Positions 32,145 through 39,956 are shown, counted from the stretch's first letter. The stretch is DNA of 64,000 bases from Streptomyces fragilis (GCF_003112515.1 NZ_BEVZ01000003.1:124001-188000); one strand, 5' to 3'. Program-made: numbers and translations. Notes: generated from the sequence alone by a model not told the origin.

Positions 32145-32594
32145 ATGCGTCTTCTCCGATCCACCGACCTCGCGCTGCGCGTCCTGATGCGCCTGGCCAC
32201 GGTCGCGGAGGACGCCAACCCGACGACACGTGAGGTCGCCGAGGCCATCGCCGTTCCGTACACCCACACCACCAAGGTCGTCGCGGAACTCCAGCGCAGG
32301 GGCCTGGTCGACGCCCGGCGCGGGCGGGGCGGCGGCCTCTCCCTCACCGAGGCGGGCCGCACCGCGTCCGTCGGCGCGGTGGTGCGCGCCTTCGAGGGCG
32401 ACGGCGAGGTCGTCGACTGCGAGGGCGGCGACACGCCCTGCCCCGTCCTCCCCGCCTGCCGCCTCCGCGGCGCCCTCCGCCAGGCCCAGGAGGCGTTCTT
32501 CGCCTCCCTGGACCCCCTGACCGTCTCCGACATGGTCACCACCCCGGCCGGCCCCCTGCTGCTGACCCTGGCCCCGCCGCCGGCCCGGACGTGA
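32145..32594 (+). CDS. nsrR: NsrR, nitric-oxide-sensing [4Fe-4S] Rrf2-family repressor
   Basis: 149 residues. The N-terminal winged helix (TTREVAEAIAVPYTHTTKVV; LVDARRGRGGGLSL) is of Rrf2 type. Asp8 and Cys92, Cys99 and Cys105 (DCEGGDTPCPVLPAC) fall where S. coelicolor NsrR has its cluster ligands (Asp8 and three Cys), so it should bind a [4Fe-4S] cluster that reacts with NO and lose DNA binding. It is convergent with its expected target hmp, whose promoter carries an NsrR-like operator. Confidence 0.93.
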   Translation: MRLLRSTDLALRVLMRLATVAEDANPTTREVAEAIAVPYTHTTKVVAELQRRGLVDARRGRGGGLSLTEAGRTASVGAVVRAFEGDGEVVDCEGGDTPCPVLPACRLRGALRQAQEAFFASLDPLTVSDMVTTPAGPLLLTLAPPPART

Positions 32595-32602
32595 CACGAC
32601 GC

Positions 32603-32640
32603 GGGAGGGCCCCCGCTCCGACCGGAGCAGGGGCCCTCCC
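32603..32640. terminator. bidirectional hairpin terminator between nsrR and hmp
   Basis: Two 17-nt arms (32603-32619 and 32624-32640) pair with one mismatch around GACC; they begin GGGAGGGCCCC and end GGGGCCCTCCC. The hairpin lies 9 bp after the nsrR stop and about 55 bp past the hmp stop, serving both genes. Confidence 0.85.
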
Positions 32641-32695
32641 TCGTCATGTCCGTCGCACGTCACGTCAGGTCACGTCACGCCGGTGTCGTCGTCCG

Positions 32696-33880
32696 TCAGT
32701 CCTGGCCGAGCCACAGGTCGGGCCCGAACACCTCGTAGTGGACGGCCGAGGCCGGCAGGCCCTTGGCGAGCAGCTGCGCCCGCACCGCCCGCATGAACGG
32801 CAGCGGCCCGCACAGGTACGCGTGCGTCCCCGGGGCCACCGTCACCTCGCCGAGGTCCACCAGCCCGCTGTGCGCGCCCTCCGGCGCGTCCGCCTCGTAC
32901 CACAGGTGCAGCGACGCGTCGGCGAGCTCCGCCACCGCGGCCTCCTGGCCGGCCCGCAGCGCGTGCGTCGCGGGGGAGCGGTCGGCGTGCACGACGGTCA
33001 CCGCGCCCTTGTGCCCGGACTCCGCCAGGTACCCCAGCATCGCCGCGACCGGCGTGACGCCGATGCCCGCCGAGGCCAGCAGCAGCGGCGCGTCCGCGTC
33101 CTCGATCACCAGGTCGCCGAAGGGCGCCGAGACCCGCAGCACGTCACCGGCGCGCACGTGGGCGTGCAGGTGGTTGGAGACCTCGCCCTCCGGCGCGCTC
33201 CCGTCCTCCGCCACCCGCTTGACGGTGATCTGCCGCACCCCGGCCCCCGGTGCCGAGGACAGGCTGTACTGACGGATCTGGTGCGCCCCGTCCGCCAATT
33301 CCACCTGCACGGACACGTACTGGCCGGCCTTGAAGGCGGGCGCCGGGCGCTCGTCGGCCGGACGGATCCGGAAGGTGGCGACGTCCGCCGTCTCCTCGAT
33401 CCGCTCCACGACCTCCCACTCACGCCACTCGTGCGCGCCCTGCTCCTCGTAGAGCCGCTTCTCGATCGCGATCAGGGCGTTGGCCATGAGCCAGTAGACC
33501 TCGTCCCAGGCCGCCGCGACCTCGGGCGTGACGGCCTCGCCGAGCACCTCCACGATCGCCGCGAACAGGTGCTCGTGCACGATGTCGTACTGGTCGGGCT
33601 GGACGCCCAGCGAGGCGTGCTTGTGGGCTATCCGGGCGAGCATCGCGTCCGGCCGCTCGTCGGGGCGGTCCACCAGGTAGGTGGCGAACGCCGCGATGGA
33701 CCCCGCCAGCGCCTGCTGCTGGCTCTTCGCCGCCTGGTTGCCGCGGTTGAAGAGGTCGCGCAGCAGCACCGGGTGGGCCGTGAACAGCCCGTCGTAGAAC
33801 CGCGTGGTGATCTCGTTGATGGCCGCACCGACGGCGGGAAGGGTGGCCCGCACGGTGGCGGCGGACTGCTCGGACAGCAT
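32696..33880 (-). CDS. hmpA: flavohaemoprotein (nitric oxide dioxygenase)
   Basis: 394 residues from the ATG at 33880, with GGAGG just upstream. It oxidises NO to nitrate using O2 and NAD(P)H. The globin domain (1-140) has the proximal His in ARIAHKHASLGV, with Tyr and Gln/Phe helices typical of Hmp. The FAD part shows RQYSLSSAPG, and the NAD part has LLLASAGIGVTPVAAML and YLCGPLPFMRAV. Expression should be induced by NO through NsrR, since a near-perfect NsrR dyad lies at 33926-33948. Confidence 0.96.
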   Translation of the reverse strand: MLSEQSAATVRATLPAVGAAINEITTRFYDGLFTAHPVLLRDLFNRGNQAAKSQQQALAGSIAAFATYLVDRPDERPDAMLARIAHKHASLGVQPDQYDIVHEHLFAAIVEVLGEAVTPEVAAAWDEVYWLMANALIAIEKRLYEEQGAHEWREWEVVERIEETADVATFRIRPADERPAPAFKAGQYVSVQVELADGAHQIRQYSLSSAPGAGVRQITVKRVAEDGSAPEGEVSNHLHAHVRAGDVLRVSAPFGDLVIEDADAPLLLASAGIGVTPVAAMLGYLAESGHKGAVTVVHADRSPATHALRAGQEAAVAELADASLHLWYEADAPEGAHSGLVDLGEVTVAPGTHAYLCGPLPFMRAVRAQLLAKGLPASAVHYEVFGPDLWLGQD

Positions 33881-33925
33881 GGAAGCCTCCTGGACGCCTT
33901 GATCTGGCACGCGAGACGTTAGTGA

Positions 33926-33948
33926 AACTTGCATCTGAGATGCAAATT
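33926..33948. promoter_or_regulatory. NsrR operator upstream of hmpA
   Basis: A 23-bp dyad with half-sites AACTTGCAT and ATGCAAATT around CTGAG, 45 bp before the hmpA start. It matches the 11-bp inverted-repeat type reported for Streptomyces NsrR targets (hmpA1, hmpA2). The remaining 260 bp up to glnA2 hold no structure I recognised. A comparable site was not found before nsrR itself. Confidence 0.85.
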
Positions 33949-34206
33949 AACGGTGGATGTGTGTGAGCGATCTGTAATGTGCCCTGCACACGGGCCCGCG
34001 GCCACCACCGACCAGCCCTTCATCGGACCCCGCACCGCCCTTCCGGAGGGCCCGGAGATCGGGTATGGCGGGCCCCGGGGCAAGATGTCAGGCTGGTGCC
34101 GGACACGCGGCGCCCGCCCGCACGCGGTCCGCCCGCAACGCAGGCGAAACCCACGTGTGGTGGTATGGGCCAGGCGGGCCGGATCAAGAAGATGGGGAAG
34201 CTCACA

Positions 34207-35568
34207 ATGGACAAGCAGCAGGAGTTCGTGCTCCGCACGCTCGAGGAGCGCGACATCCGCTTCGTACGCCTGTGGTTCACGGACGTGCTGGGCTTCCTCA
34301 AGTCCGTCGCCGTGGCCCCGGCCGAGCTGGAGCAGGCCTTCGACGAGGGCATCGGCTTCGACGGCTCCGCCATCGAGGGCTTCGCCCGGGTCTACGAGTC
34401 CGACATGATCGCCAAGCCGGACCCGTCGACCTTCCAGGTGATCCCCTGGCGCGCCGAGGCCCCCGGCACCGCCCGCATGTTCTGCGACATCCTCATGCCG
34501 GACGGCTCCCCGTCCTTCGCCGACCCGCGCTACGTGCTCAAGCGCGCCCTCGCCAAGGCGTCCGACCAGGGGTTCACCTTCTACACCCACCCCGAGATCG
34601 AGTTCTTCCTGCTGAAGAACAAGCCCACCGACGGCACCCCGCCCACCCCCGCCGACTACTCCGGCTACTTCGACCACACCCCGCAGAACGTGGGCATGGA
34701 CTTCCGCCGCCAGGCGATCACCATGCTGGAGTCGATGGGCATCTCCGTCGAGTTCTCCCACCACGAGGGCGGCCCCGGCCAGCAGGAGATCGACCTCCGC
34801 TACGCCGACGCGCTCTCCACCGCCGACAACATCATGACGTTCCGCCTCGTCATGAAGCAGGTCGCTCTGGAACAGGGCCTGCAGGCCACCTTCATGCCCA
34901 AGCCGTTCTCGGAGTTCCCCGGCTCCGGCATGCACACCCACCTCTCCCTCTTCGAGGGCGACCGCAACGCCTTCTACGAGTCCGGCGCCGAGTACCAGCT
35001 CTCCAAGGTCGGCCGCTCCTTCATCGCCGGCCTGCTGCGCCACGCGGCCGAGATCTCCGCGGTCACCAACCAGTGGGTCAACTCCTACAAGCGCATCTGG
35101 GGCGGCTCCGAGCGCACCGCCGGCGCGGGCGGCGAGGCCCCTTCCTACATCTGCTGGGGGCACAACAACCGCTCCGCGCTGGTCCGCGTCCCCATGTACA
35201 AGCCCGGCAAGACCGGCTCCGCCCGCGTCGAGGTCCGCTCCATCGACTCCGGCGCCAACCCGTACCTCACCTACGCCGTCCTCCTCGCCGCCGGCCTGCG
35301 CGGCATCGAGCAGGGCTACGAGCTCCCCCCGGGCGCCGAGGACGACGTCTGGGCCCTCTCCGACGCCGAACGCCGCGCCCTCGGCATCGAGCCCCTCCCG
35401 CAGAACCTCGGCGAGGCCCTCACCCTCATGGAGCGCAGCGACCTCGTCGCCGAGACGCTCGGCGAGCACGTCTTCGACTTCTTCCTCCGCAACAAGCGGC
35501 AGGAGTGGATCGAGTACCGGTCCGAGGTGACCGCGTTCGAGCTGCGGAAGCATCTGCCGGTGCTGTAG
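34207..35568 (+). CDS. glnA2: GlnA2, glutamine-synthetase-like gamma-glutamylpolyamine synthetase
   Basis: 453 residues, full length for GlnA2. It has the GS fold: FDGSAIEGFARV, PEIEFFLLK, GQQEIDLRYADAL and GSGMHTHLSLF, and the ATP/ammonium region NSYKRIWGG and VEVRSIDSGANPYL. From its high similarity to S. coelicolor GlnA2 as I remember it, it should ligate glutamate to polyamines (putrescine, spermidine) for detoxification and N use rather than make glutamine. The usual adenylylation Tyr motif of GlnA (NLYDLP) is replaced near the end by NLGEALTLM, so GlnE is unlikely to act on it. The last 87 bp carry the proposed attachment core. Confidence 0.93.
   Translation: MDKQQEFVLRTLEERDIRFVRLWFTDVLGFLKSVAVAPAELEQAFDEGIGFDGSAIEGFARVYESDMIAKPDPSTFQVIPWRAEAPGTARMFCDILMPDGSPSFADPRYVLKRALAKASDQGFTFYTHPEIEFFLLKNKPTDGTPPTPADYSGYFDHTPQNVGMDFRRQAITMLESMGISVEFSHHEGGPGQQEIDLRYADALSTADNIMTFRLVMKQVALEQGLQATFMPKPFSEFPGSGMHTHLSLFEGDRNAFYESGAEYQLSKVGRSFIAGLLRHAAEISAVTNQWVNSYKRIWGGSERTAGAGGEAPSYICWGHNNRSALVRVPMYKPGKTGSARVEVRSIDSGANPYLTYAVLLAAGLRGIEQGYELPPGAEDDVWALSDAERRALGIEPLPQNLGEALTLMERSDLVAETLGEHVFDFFLRNKRQEWIEYRSEVTAFELRKHLPVL
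35482..35508 (+). repeat. left copy of the proposed attachment core (inside glnA2)
   Basis: A 27-bp sequence starting TTCCTCCGCAAC and ending AAGCGGCAGGAGTGG, within codons for FLRNKRQEW of glnA2. It matches 38933-38959 with a single C/T difference, at a synonymous position. Confidence 0.8.
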
Positions 35569-35594
35569 GGGCAGGTCAGGCCCGGTTTTCGGGA

Positions 35595-35644
35595 CACAGG
35601 GCTGGGGGCCGGTGATCAAGTGATCACCGGCCCCCAGCCCTGTG
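35595..35644 (+). terminator. very long perfect hairpin after glnA2
   Basis: Two 24-nt arms (35595-35618 and 35621-35644) pair without mismatch around AG; the left arm begins CACAGGGCTGGG. It lies 27 bp after the glnA2 stop. It is a rho-independent-type terminator without a U-tract and lies inside the proposed islet's left boundary. Confidence 0.9.
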
Positions 35645-35664
35645 CGAAGCCGCTTTCAGCGGCC

Positions 35665-35682
35665 CTGGGCCGTCTCTGGGCC
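35665..35682 (+). repeat. left 18-bp direct repeat (possible integrase arm-type site)
   Basis: CTGGGCCGTCTCTGGGCC, identical to 38807-38824. It contains TGGGCCGT and TGGGCC offset by 11 bp, one helical turn, and here the second half also continues GT. It lies 157 bp inside the left core. The rest of the 546-bp gap up to the AIPR gene is GC-rich and non-coding, with no further feature that I could support. Confidence 0.7.
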
Positions 35683-36114
35683 GTGAGAATGTGCGGCGGA
35701 GCCCGCGGCTGGCCCGTCGTGGGTCGTCCCCTAGAGGGCGTCCACGGCCCGCCGCTCACAGCAGCGCGGCGCGCGCGGCCCGCTACCCGGGCCGACGCCC
35801 CGCTCCGGCCCGGCGGCCGAGCACACGCCTCTGGCTCTGGGGGGCTGAGGTAAAACCCGCTGTGGCTGGGGCGTCGGCTCCACGGCTTTAGCCACCTCCC
35901 CGGTCCGGGTTCCGCGCCGAGCAAGAACCAGGGGGCCACTTGCGCTCATAACGGGCAGGTCCAAAGCCCGCCCGAGTTGCCAACCAGCGTAGGGTCCCCT
36001 GCTCATGTTCGGTCCCAAACCAGGCAAGCCACCGGCCAAACCCGTCCACCGACCTGGTTCCCATCTCCAACGAGCCGAAATCCGGTACATTGGTCCACCC
36101 TGAAGGAGGCAATG

Positions 36115-37863
36115 ATGGCCGACGCTTTGGAAGCTGCACTCGCTCAGCGAGACGACCTCAACCAGTACGGTTCGGCGAAAAGAATGCTGTTCGCGCTGCA
36201 ACTGTCTCTCGACCTGGAGGACATCCATAGCATCGCCGCCACAGCGCTCACCGACGGACCTGACGATAAATCATGCGACTTGGTCTACATTGACCGCGAC
36301 TCCCACTCAATGATCCTTGCGCAAGGTTACGAGGCGGGGAATGTCAACCAGGCGCAGGCTCCCCTCACCAAGGCCACGTCACTGCATCAGGCCGTGAACT
36401 GGCTCTTCGGATCACATGCCGAGAGCGACGTGCCCCAAAGGCTGCGGAGCGCTTGGAGAGAGCTGAACGAGGCGCTGACGGATGGCGTGATCGAGAATAT
36501 CGAAATCTGGTTCGTTCACAACCTTCCAGAGAACCATCAAATCGCTGATGAATTGCGAGCTGTAGCGAACGCCGCTTACCGAATTATTGCCGCACGCTAT
36601 AGCGTTGAGGACGTATCTGTCACCGGGACAGAAGTCGGGCGTGAAACCCTCTCCGACCGATACGAGGGGTCGAGGACTCCAATTCTCGTCGGCGATGAAT
36701 TCACAATCCCCGTTAGCGGCGCTTTCACGGAAAGCGGAGAAAACTGGTCGGCACTGTGTGCCAGCATCCCCGCCACATGGCTGCGCGACCAATTTTCCGT
36801 GCACAAGGAGCGTCTTTTCTCAGCGAATATCCGCGGTTATCTCGGCAGTACTCGCTCGCAGAGCAATATCAACAACGGGATCCAGGCAACGGCTCGCGAC
36901 CAGCCTGGGCGATTCTGGGCCTACAACAATGGCATCACGGCCCTCGTTCATTCGTTCGAGAGCCCCGCAGGTGATGCCGTAAAGATCACGGGAATCGCAA
37001 TCGTTAATGGTGCACAGACCACCGGCGCCATTGGTTCAACGGAAAGCGAACGGATGGGGGATGTCAGGCTTCTTGCCCGCTTCATCAAGTGTGACGATGC
37101 GGCCACCGTCCAGGACATCATTCGCTACAACAATCGACAAAATCCCACTCAAGCATCGGATTTCCGAAGTAACGACCGAGTGCAGTCTCGCTTGGTGAAG
37201 GATTTCGCGAGTCTTGGCGTAGTGGGGTACAACGGTGGACGCCGGGGCGGAGCGGAGGACGTAATTCGGCGGCCCGGAGAGAATCAGCTCGCAGCGAGTG
37301 TGGCGGCACAGGCCCTAGCGGCCTTCCATGGACGCCCAGACGTGTCCTACCACGAGAAGGGGCAAATCTGGGAACAGGATGACATTTACAGTTCGGTTTT
37401 CCCTGAACGAGTTAGTGCACGCCACATTCTTTTCGTGTATAGCCTTCTCCGTGCATTGGAGCAGAACAAGACATCCCTCAATTCCAAATCTAGCGGCCCG
37501 CAAACGCAGCGAGATCGTGATTTGGCGAAGTGGTTCGGGATGCGCGGCTCCACGTTCCTCGCAGTAGCTGCAATCGGTGCGTCAATTGAGAGCGTGCTTG
37601 ACGTGCCAGTATCTGATCGATACAATCTGGAATTCAAGAAAAAACTGACGATCCCCAAAGCGATTGAGGCATGGCGGCCAGTAATTACGTCCCTCCTGTC
37701 GTTGGCGCCTGACCAGCTTTCCGCTCCTTTGCTCAGCGCGGGCGGGCTGCGAAATCGCACCGCGGTGGACGCCGCGATTGGTACGTACAGAGCCGTAGTC
37801 TCCGCTACGAGTCAGGTGAACAAGCCGATCTACGCAGAGTTCGCTGAGATGGTGAAATCGTGA
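36115..37863 (+). CDS. AIPR-family (abortive infection phage resistance) protein
   Basis: 582 residues from the ATG at 36115, with GAAGGAGG at 36102-36109; the ATG one codon earlier is too close to the ribosome site. The central block has the AIPR hallmarks: NIRGYLGSTRSQSNINNGI near 238, FWAYNNGITALV near 267 and GIAIVNGAQTTGAIG near 294. N-terminal 200 residues are mixed alpha/beta, C-terminal 200 mostly helical. AIPR was named from lactococcal abortive-infection proteins; its biochemical activity is unclear. Codon use (many AAT, GAA, ATT, TCA) differs sharply from neighbours, indicating transfer. It stands alone, without a methylase or nuclease partner. Confidence 0.85.
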   Translation: MADALEAALAQRDDLNQYGSAKRMLFALQLSLDLEDIHSIAATALTDGPDDKSCDLVYIDRDSHSMILAQGYEAGNVNQAQAPLTKATSLHQAVNWLFGSHAESDVPQRLRSAWRELNEALTDGVIENIEIWFVHNLPENHQIADELRAVANAAYRIIAARYSVEDVSVTGTEVGRETLSDRYEGSRTPILVGDEFTIPVSGAFTESGENWSALCASIPATWLRDQFSVHKERLFSANIRGYLGSTRSQSNINNGIQATARDQPGRFWAYNNGITALVHSFESPAGDAVKITGIAIVNGAQTTGAIGSTESERMGDVRLLARFIKCDDAATVQDIIRYNNRQNPTQASDFRSNDRVQSRLVKDFASLGVVGYNGGRRGGAEDVIRRPGENQLAASVAAQALAAFHGRPDVSYHEKGQIWEQDDIYSSVFPERVSARHILFVYSLLRALEQNKTSLNSKSSGPQTQRDRDLAKWFGMRGSTFLAVAAIGASIESVLDVPVSDRYNLEFKKKLTIPKAIEAWRPVITSLLSLAPDQLSAPLLSAGGLRNRTAVDAAIGTYRAVVSATSQVNKPIYAEFAEMVKS

Positions 37864-38369
37864 CGTAGTAAGCGATATACGCCGCGGCCGAACCTGCATC
37901 CAAGGCTGACATCGACGAGGACGCACAGCAGCATCCGCGAGCGACTCAGCGCGGCCGCCGGACGTCCCGGCGTGGGTTAGCACAGCGCCACTGATTGAAC
38001 TCCTAATGCGGTGTTCCGATGTTTCCCCTGCCGCGCTCAGCACCTTGGGGTTCCGCCTCAACCGCCGCCTTCTCTTTGAGGGGAGGGCCGCGTGCTCGCG
38101 GTGTTGTGGCGGTGGGTCGCGGGTGGGGCCCCTGGCCGACCGGTCGCCCTGACGACGTACTTGGAACCTCCGAGGGGCGCCAAGGCCAAGCGCAAGCGTC
38201 GCGAGGTGAGCCTTGGTGTCCCTGGAGAACCCGGGTGCGGCGGAGCTGCCCGACCGACGAGGGACCCCCGCTTGGCTGAAGAAAGCCTGCGGCTCCGGCG
38301 ACCTGGGGTGGCGGTTATGTGCCACAGCAACCCAGTTGATTGTCGGAGCCGACCCATACGGTTCCGCCC
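37864..38369. other. 506-bp gene-free stretch inside the islet
   Basis: After the AIPR stop the sequence returns from A/T-rich to G/C-rich by about 38040. Several open frames cross the GC-rich half on both strands, but none has a ribosome site, codon bias or recognisable motif. I saw no hairpin that would clearly terminate AIPR transcription. Confidence 0.5.
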
Positions 38370-38771
38370 ATGGCAGTCAGACCTTCGCAAAGTTGGCGTG
38401 ACGGAGTGGCCGAGGAGATTCGGGAGCTGGAGGCTGGCACCCTGGACCCAGAATGCGCCTGCATGACGGTGCTGTTCCCGGAGCCGCTGACAGAGGCGAC
38501 GGAAGGCGTCCTGGCGGAGTTCGAGGCGGCCTTGGCCGTGATTGAGCAACCGACTGACGCCCAGGTCTTCGCATCCGTCGAGAGGGTCGTGCTCGCACTG
38601 AATGCGGTCAACGAACGCTTCGGCGGCGCGGCGTACGAGACCGATGAGCGGGAGGAGCTCTGCGACTACATCGATGAGACGCTCTCAGAGCACGGCATCG
38701 ATGTGCCGGCTCTGACTGCCCGGCACGGGATGGGACGCTACGAGGTCACCAGCCGGTGGCGAGACTGGTGA
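38370..38771 (+). CDS. small acidic protein of unknown function
   Basis: 133 residues from the ATG at 38370; an in-frame TTG at 38340 is possible. It is strongly acidic and helical: WRDGVAEEIRELEAGTLDPE, then ECACMTVLFPEPLTEATEGVLAEFE, a middle helix FASVERVVLALNAVNE, and a C-terminus ending MGRYEVTSRWRDW. Its codon use is closer to Streptomyces than that of AIPR. It resembles no family I know; size and acidity would suit an immunity-type or regulatory protein, which is only a guess. It ends 35 bp before the right 18-bp repeat. Confidence 0.6.
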   Translation: MAVRPSQSWRDGVAEEIRELEAGTLDPECACMTVLFPEPLTEATEGVLAEFEAALAVIEQPTDAQVFASVERVVLALNAVNERFGGAAYETDEREELCDYIDETLSEHGIDVPALTARHGMGRYEVTSRWRDW

Positions 38772-38806
38772 CCGGGCCAGGTTCGCAGGCATCCCGCAAT
38801 CGCCTT

Positions 38807-38824
38807 CTGGGCCGTCTCTGGGCC
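38807..38824 (+). repeat. right 18-bp direct repeat (possible integrase arm-type site)
   Basis: Identical and in the same orientation as 35665-35682. It continues with AT rather than GT. It lies 108 bp inside the right core. No gene is supported in the 353-bp gap from 38772 to 39124. Confidence 0.7.
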
Positions 38825-38932
38825 ATGCGGGGTCGGTGAGGGACGACAGGCGTTGACCGGCGGCGACGGCTGCGTTGCAGGTCAGATGAATGATGGTCGC
38901 TGTCGCCACAGGTCGCGAAGCCCATACGTCTG

Positions 38933-38959
38933 TTCCTCCGCAATAAGCGGCAGGAGTGG
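38933..38959 (+). repeat. right copy of the proposed attachment core (glnA2 remnant)
   Basis: A 27-bp sequence matching glnA2 35482-35508 with one mismatch, read in the same frame as LFLRNKRQEWVR and then a stop (TGA at 38966). A shorter match, ACGTCT, precedes it as in glnA2 after allowing a 6-bp gap. Downstream sequence does not match the glnA2 tail. Confidence 0.75.
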
Positions 38960-39124
38960 GTGAGATGACGTAGCTAGGCCAGGCGGAAGGGTGCAAGGAG
39001 TTGCTGGCCTGTGGAGAAAGGTCGGCGGGGTGCAACCAGCCTGATGGCGTGATTGCCTAACGGGCTCTGGGGCGACGGCCGGACGTGACCGCCGCCCTGT
39101 CGTTTGCCCACACCGCCGTTTCGG

Positions 39125-39466
39125 CTATTCCTCGTTGTCCTCGCGGAAGGTGCTCTGCAGGGCCAGGTCATGGAGGCGGTGGCCGCGCAGGTCGGCAACG
39201 TGAGCTGCGGACCGTACGGCATGCACCAGAGCTCGGACGGCGAGGGAGAGCTCCCCCGAGGTTGTTGCCGGGTCGCGGACCAGTTCCCGGGCTCGGATTG
39301 CGTCCTCACGGGCCACGGCCAGCAGCGTCTCTTCGTGGGCGTCGGCGAGTGCGTGCAGCCTCCCGTTCCCGTAGGGCGTGAACGCAGGCTTGCCGTCGTC
39401 CGTCTGCCACGGAAGCTCGCGCAACGGTTCAGGCTGACCGTTCAAGCGCTGGATACGCTGGTACAC
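39125..39466 (-). CDS. small conserved hypothetical protein paired with a GntR regulator
   Basis: 113 residues from a GTG at 39466 with AGGAG 8 nt upstream; an ATG at 39496 (MDTRRAG) is less well placed. It is helical and His/Arg-rich: GNGRLHALADAHEETLLAVARE, then a region LSLAVRALVHAVRSAAHVADLRGHRLHDLAL. Pairs of such a protein with a minimal GntR regulator are common in Streptomyces accessory DNA as far as I know; no activity is established. It is divergent from the GntR gene across a repeated operator. Confidence 0.7.
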   Translation of the reverse strand: MYQRIQRLNGQPEPLRELPWQTDDGKPAFTPYGNGRLHALADAHEETLLAVAREDAIRARELVRDPATTSGELSLAVRALVHAVRSAAHVADLRGHRLHDLALQSTFREDNEE

Positions 39467-39540
39467 GTCATTCGCTCCTGCTCGGCGAGTGTCCATGCCC
39501 TCGGACGCTGCAACGTCGCGAGGGCACTTCAGGCGACTGA

Positions 39541-39596
39541 GGTACCACGGTATACCACGGTGCACCATGGGTGCCCGATGCGGCCAGTGGTGCACC
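39541..39596. promoter_or_regulatory. operator array of GGT-N2-ACC palindromes
   Basis: GGTATACC (39549-39556), GGTGCACC (39559-39566) and GGTGCACC (39589-39596), with GGTACC at 39541, are short perfect palindromes. The first three lie about 10 bp apart, all on one face of the helix. The array sits between the divergent 113-aa and GntR genes and fits a GntR-family operator (core GT-Nx-AC), implying autoregulation. Confidence 0.65.
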
Positions 39597-39612
39597 GCGT
39601 CACTCTGGATGC

Positions 39613-39831
39613 ATGGCTGAGTACGAGTGGCAGCGCGTCGCGAGGGAGATCGAGCAGGAGATCGCTTCCGGTCGCATCCCGCGCGGTGGCGCCCTGCCCG
39701 GCATCGTTCGGATGGCCGAGCAGTACGGCGTTGCCGACCGCACGGTGCGTCGCGCACTCCAGGATCTTCGGGACCGCGGCTTGATCGAGACCCTGCCGCG
39801 CAAAGGTTCTTTTGTCGTCGGCCAGCCGTAG
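39613..39831 (+). CDS. minimal GntR-family winged-helix regulator (DNA-binding domain only)
   Basis: 72 residues from the ATG at 39613. Nearly the whole chain is a GntR winged helix: YEWQRVAREIEQEIASGRIPRG, LPGIVRMAEQYGVADRTVRRAL and LIETLPRKGSFVVGQ. The usual C-terminal effector domain (UTRA, FCD) is absent, so ligand response may depend on a partner, possibly the divergent 113-aa protein. It is likely to bind the GGT-N2-ACC array upstream. Confidence 0.9.
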   Translation: MAEYEWQRVAREIEQEIASGRIPRGGALPGIVRMAEQYGVADRTVRRALQDLRDRGLIETLPRKGSFVVGQP

Positions 39832-39956
39832 CGGACGGGGCCGGCCTGCGCCCTTCCCGGCTGGCTCCGCAGCTTGCTCGACGCCTTAGGCCTGTGGCTG
39901 CCGCGAGGTGTAACACCCGCGTGCCCGTGCCCCCTCACGTTTCGGTGCGGGTGCTG

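Larger units (their letters stand above)
35482..38959. mobile_element. proposed integrase-less integrative islet at the glnA2 3' end
   Basis: The segment is bounded by two 27-bp copies of a glnA2 3'-end sequence (one mismatch) and, just inside each, an identical 18-bp repeat. Between them lie an AIPR gene visibly richer in A/T than its surroundings, a small unknown gene, and GC-rich non-coding sequence. No integrase, excisionase or replication gene is present. The order core-arm...arm-core, all in the same orientation, is what an element integrated by a tyrosine recombinase looks like. A decayed element or a local partial duplication of glnA2 are alternatives. The right copy is followed by different sequence than native glnA2, so the site is not pristine. 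Confidence 0.5.

Noticed and set aside
32641..32690. CGTCA/CGTCAC repeats before the hmpA stop
   Set aside because: Irregular short repeats without symmetry or position that would suggest function.
34207..35568. glnA2 as the regular glutamine synthetase GlnA controlled by the nearby glnE
   Set aside because: The GlnA adenylylation motif around Tyr is not conserved and the sequence matches the GlnA2 type.
38092..38466. Plus-strand open frame of 124 codons between AIPR and the small acidic gene
   Set aside because: No ribosome site, Arg/Pro-rich composition typical of shadow frames, and it overlaps the better-supported gene at 38370.
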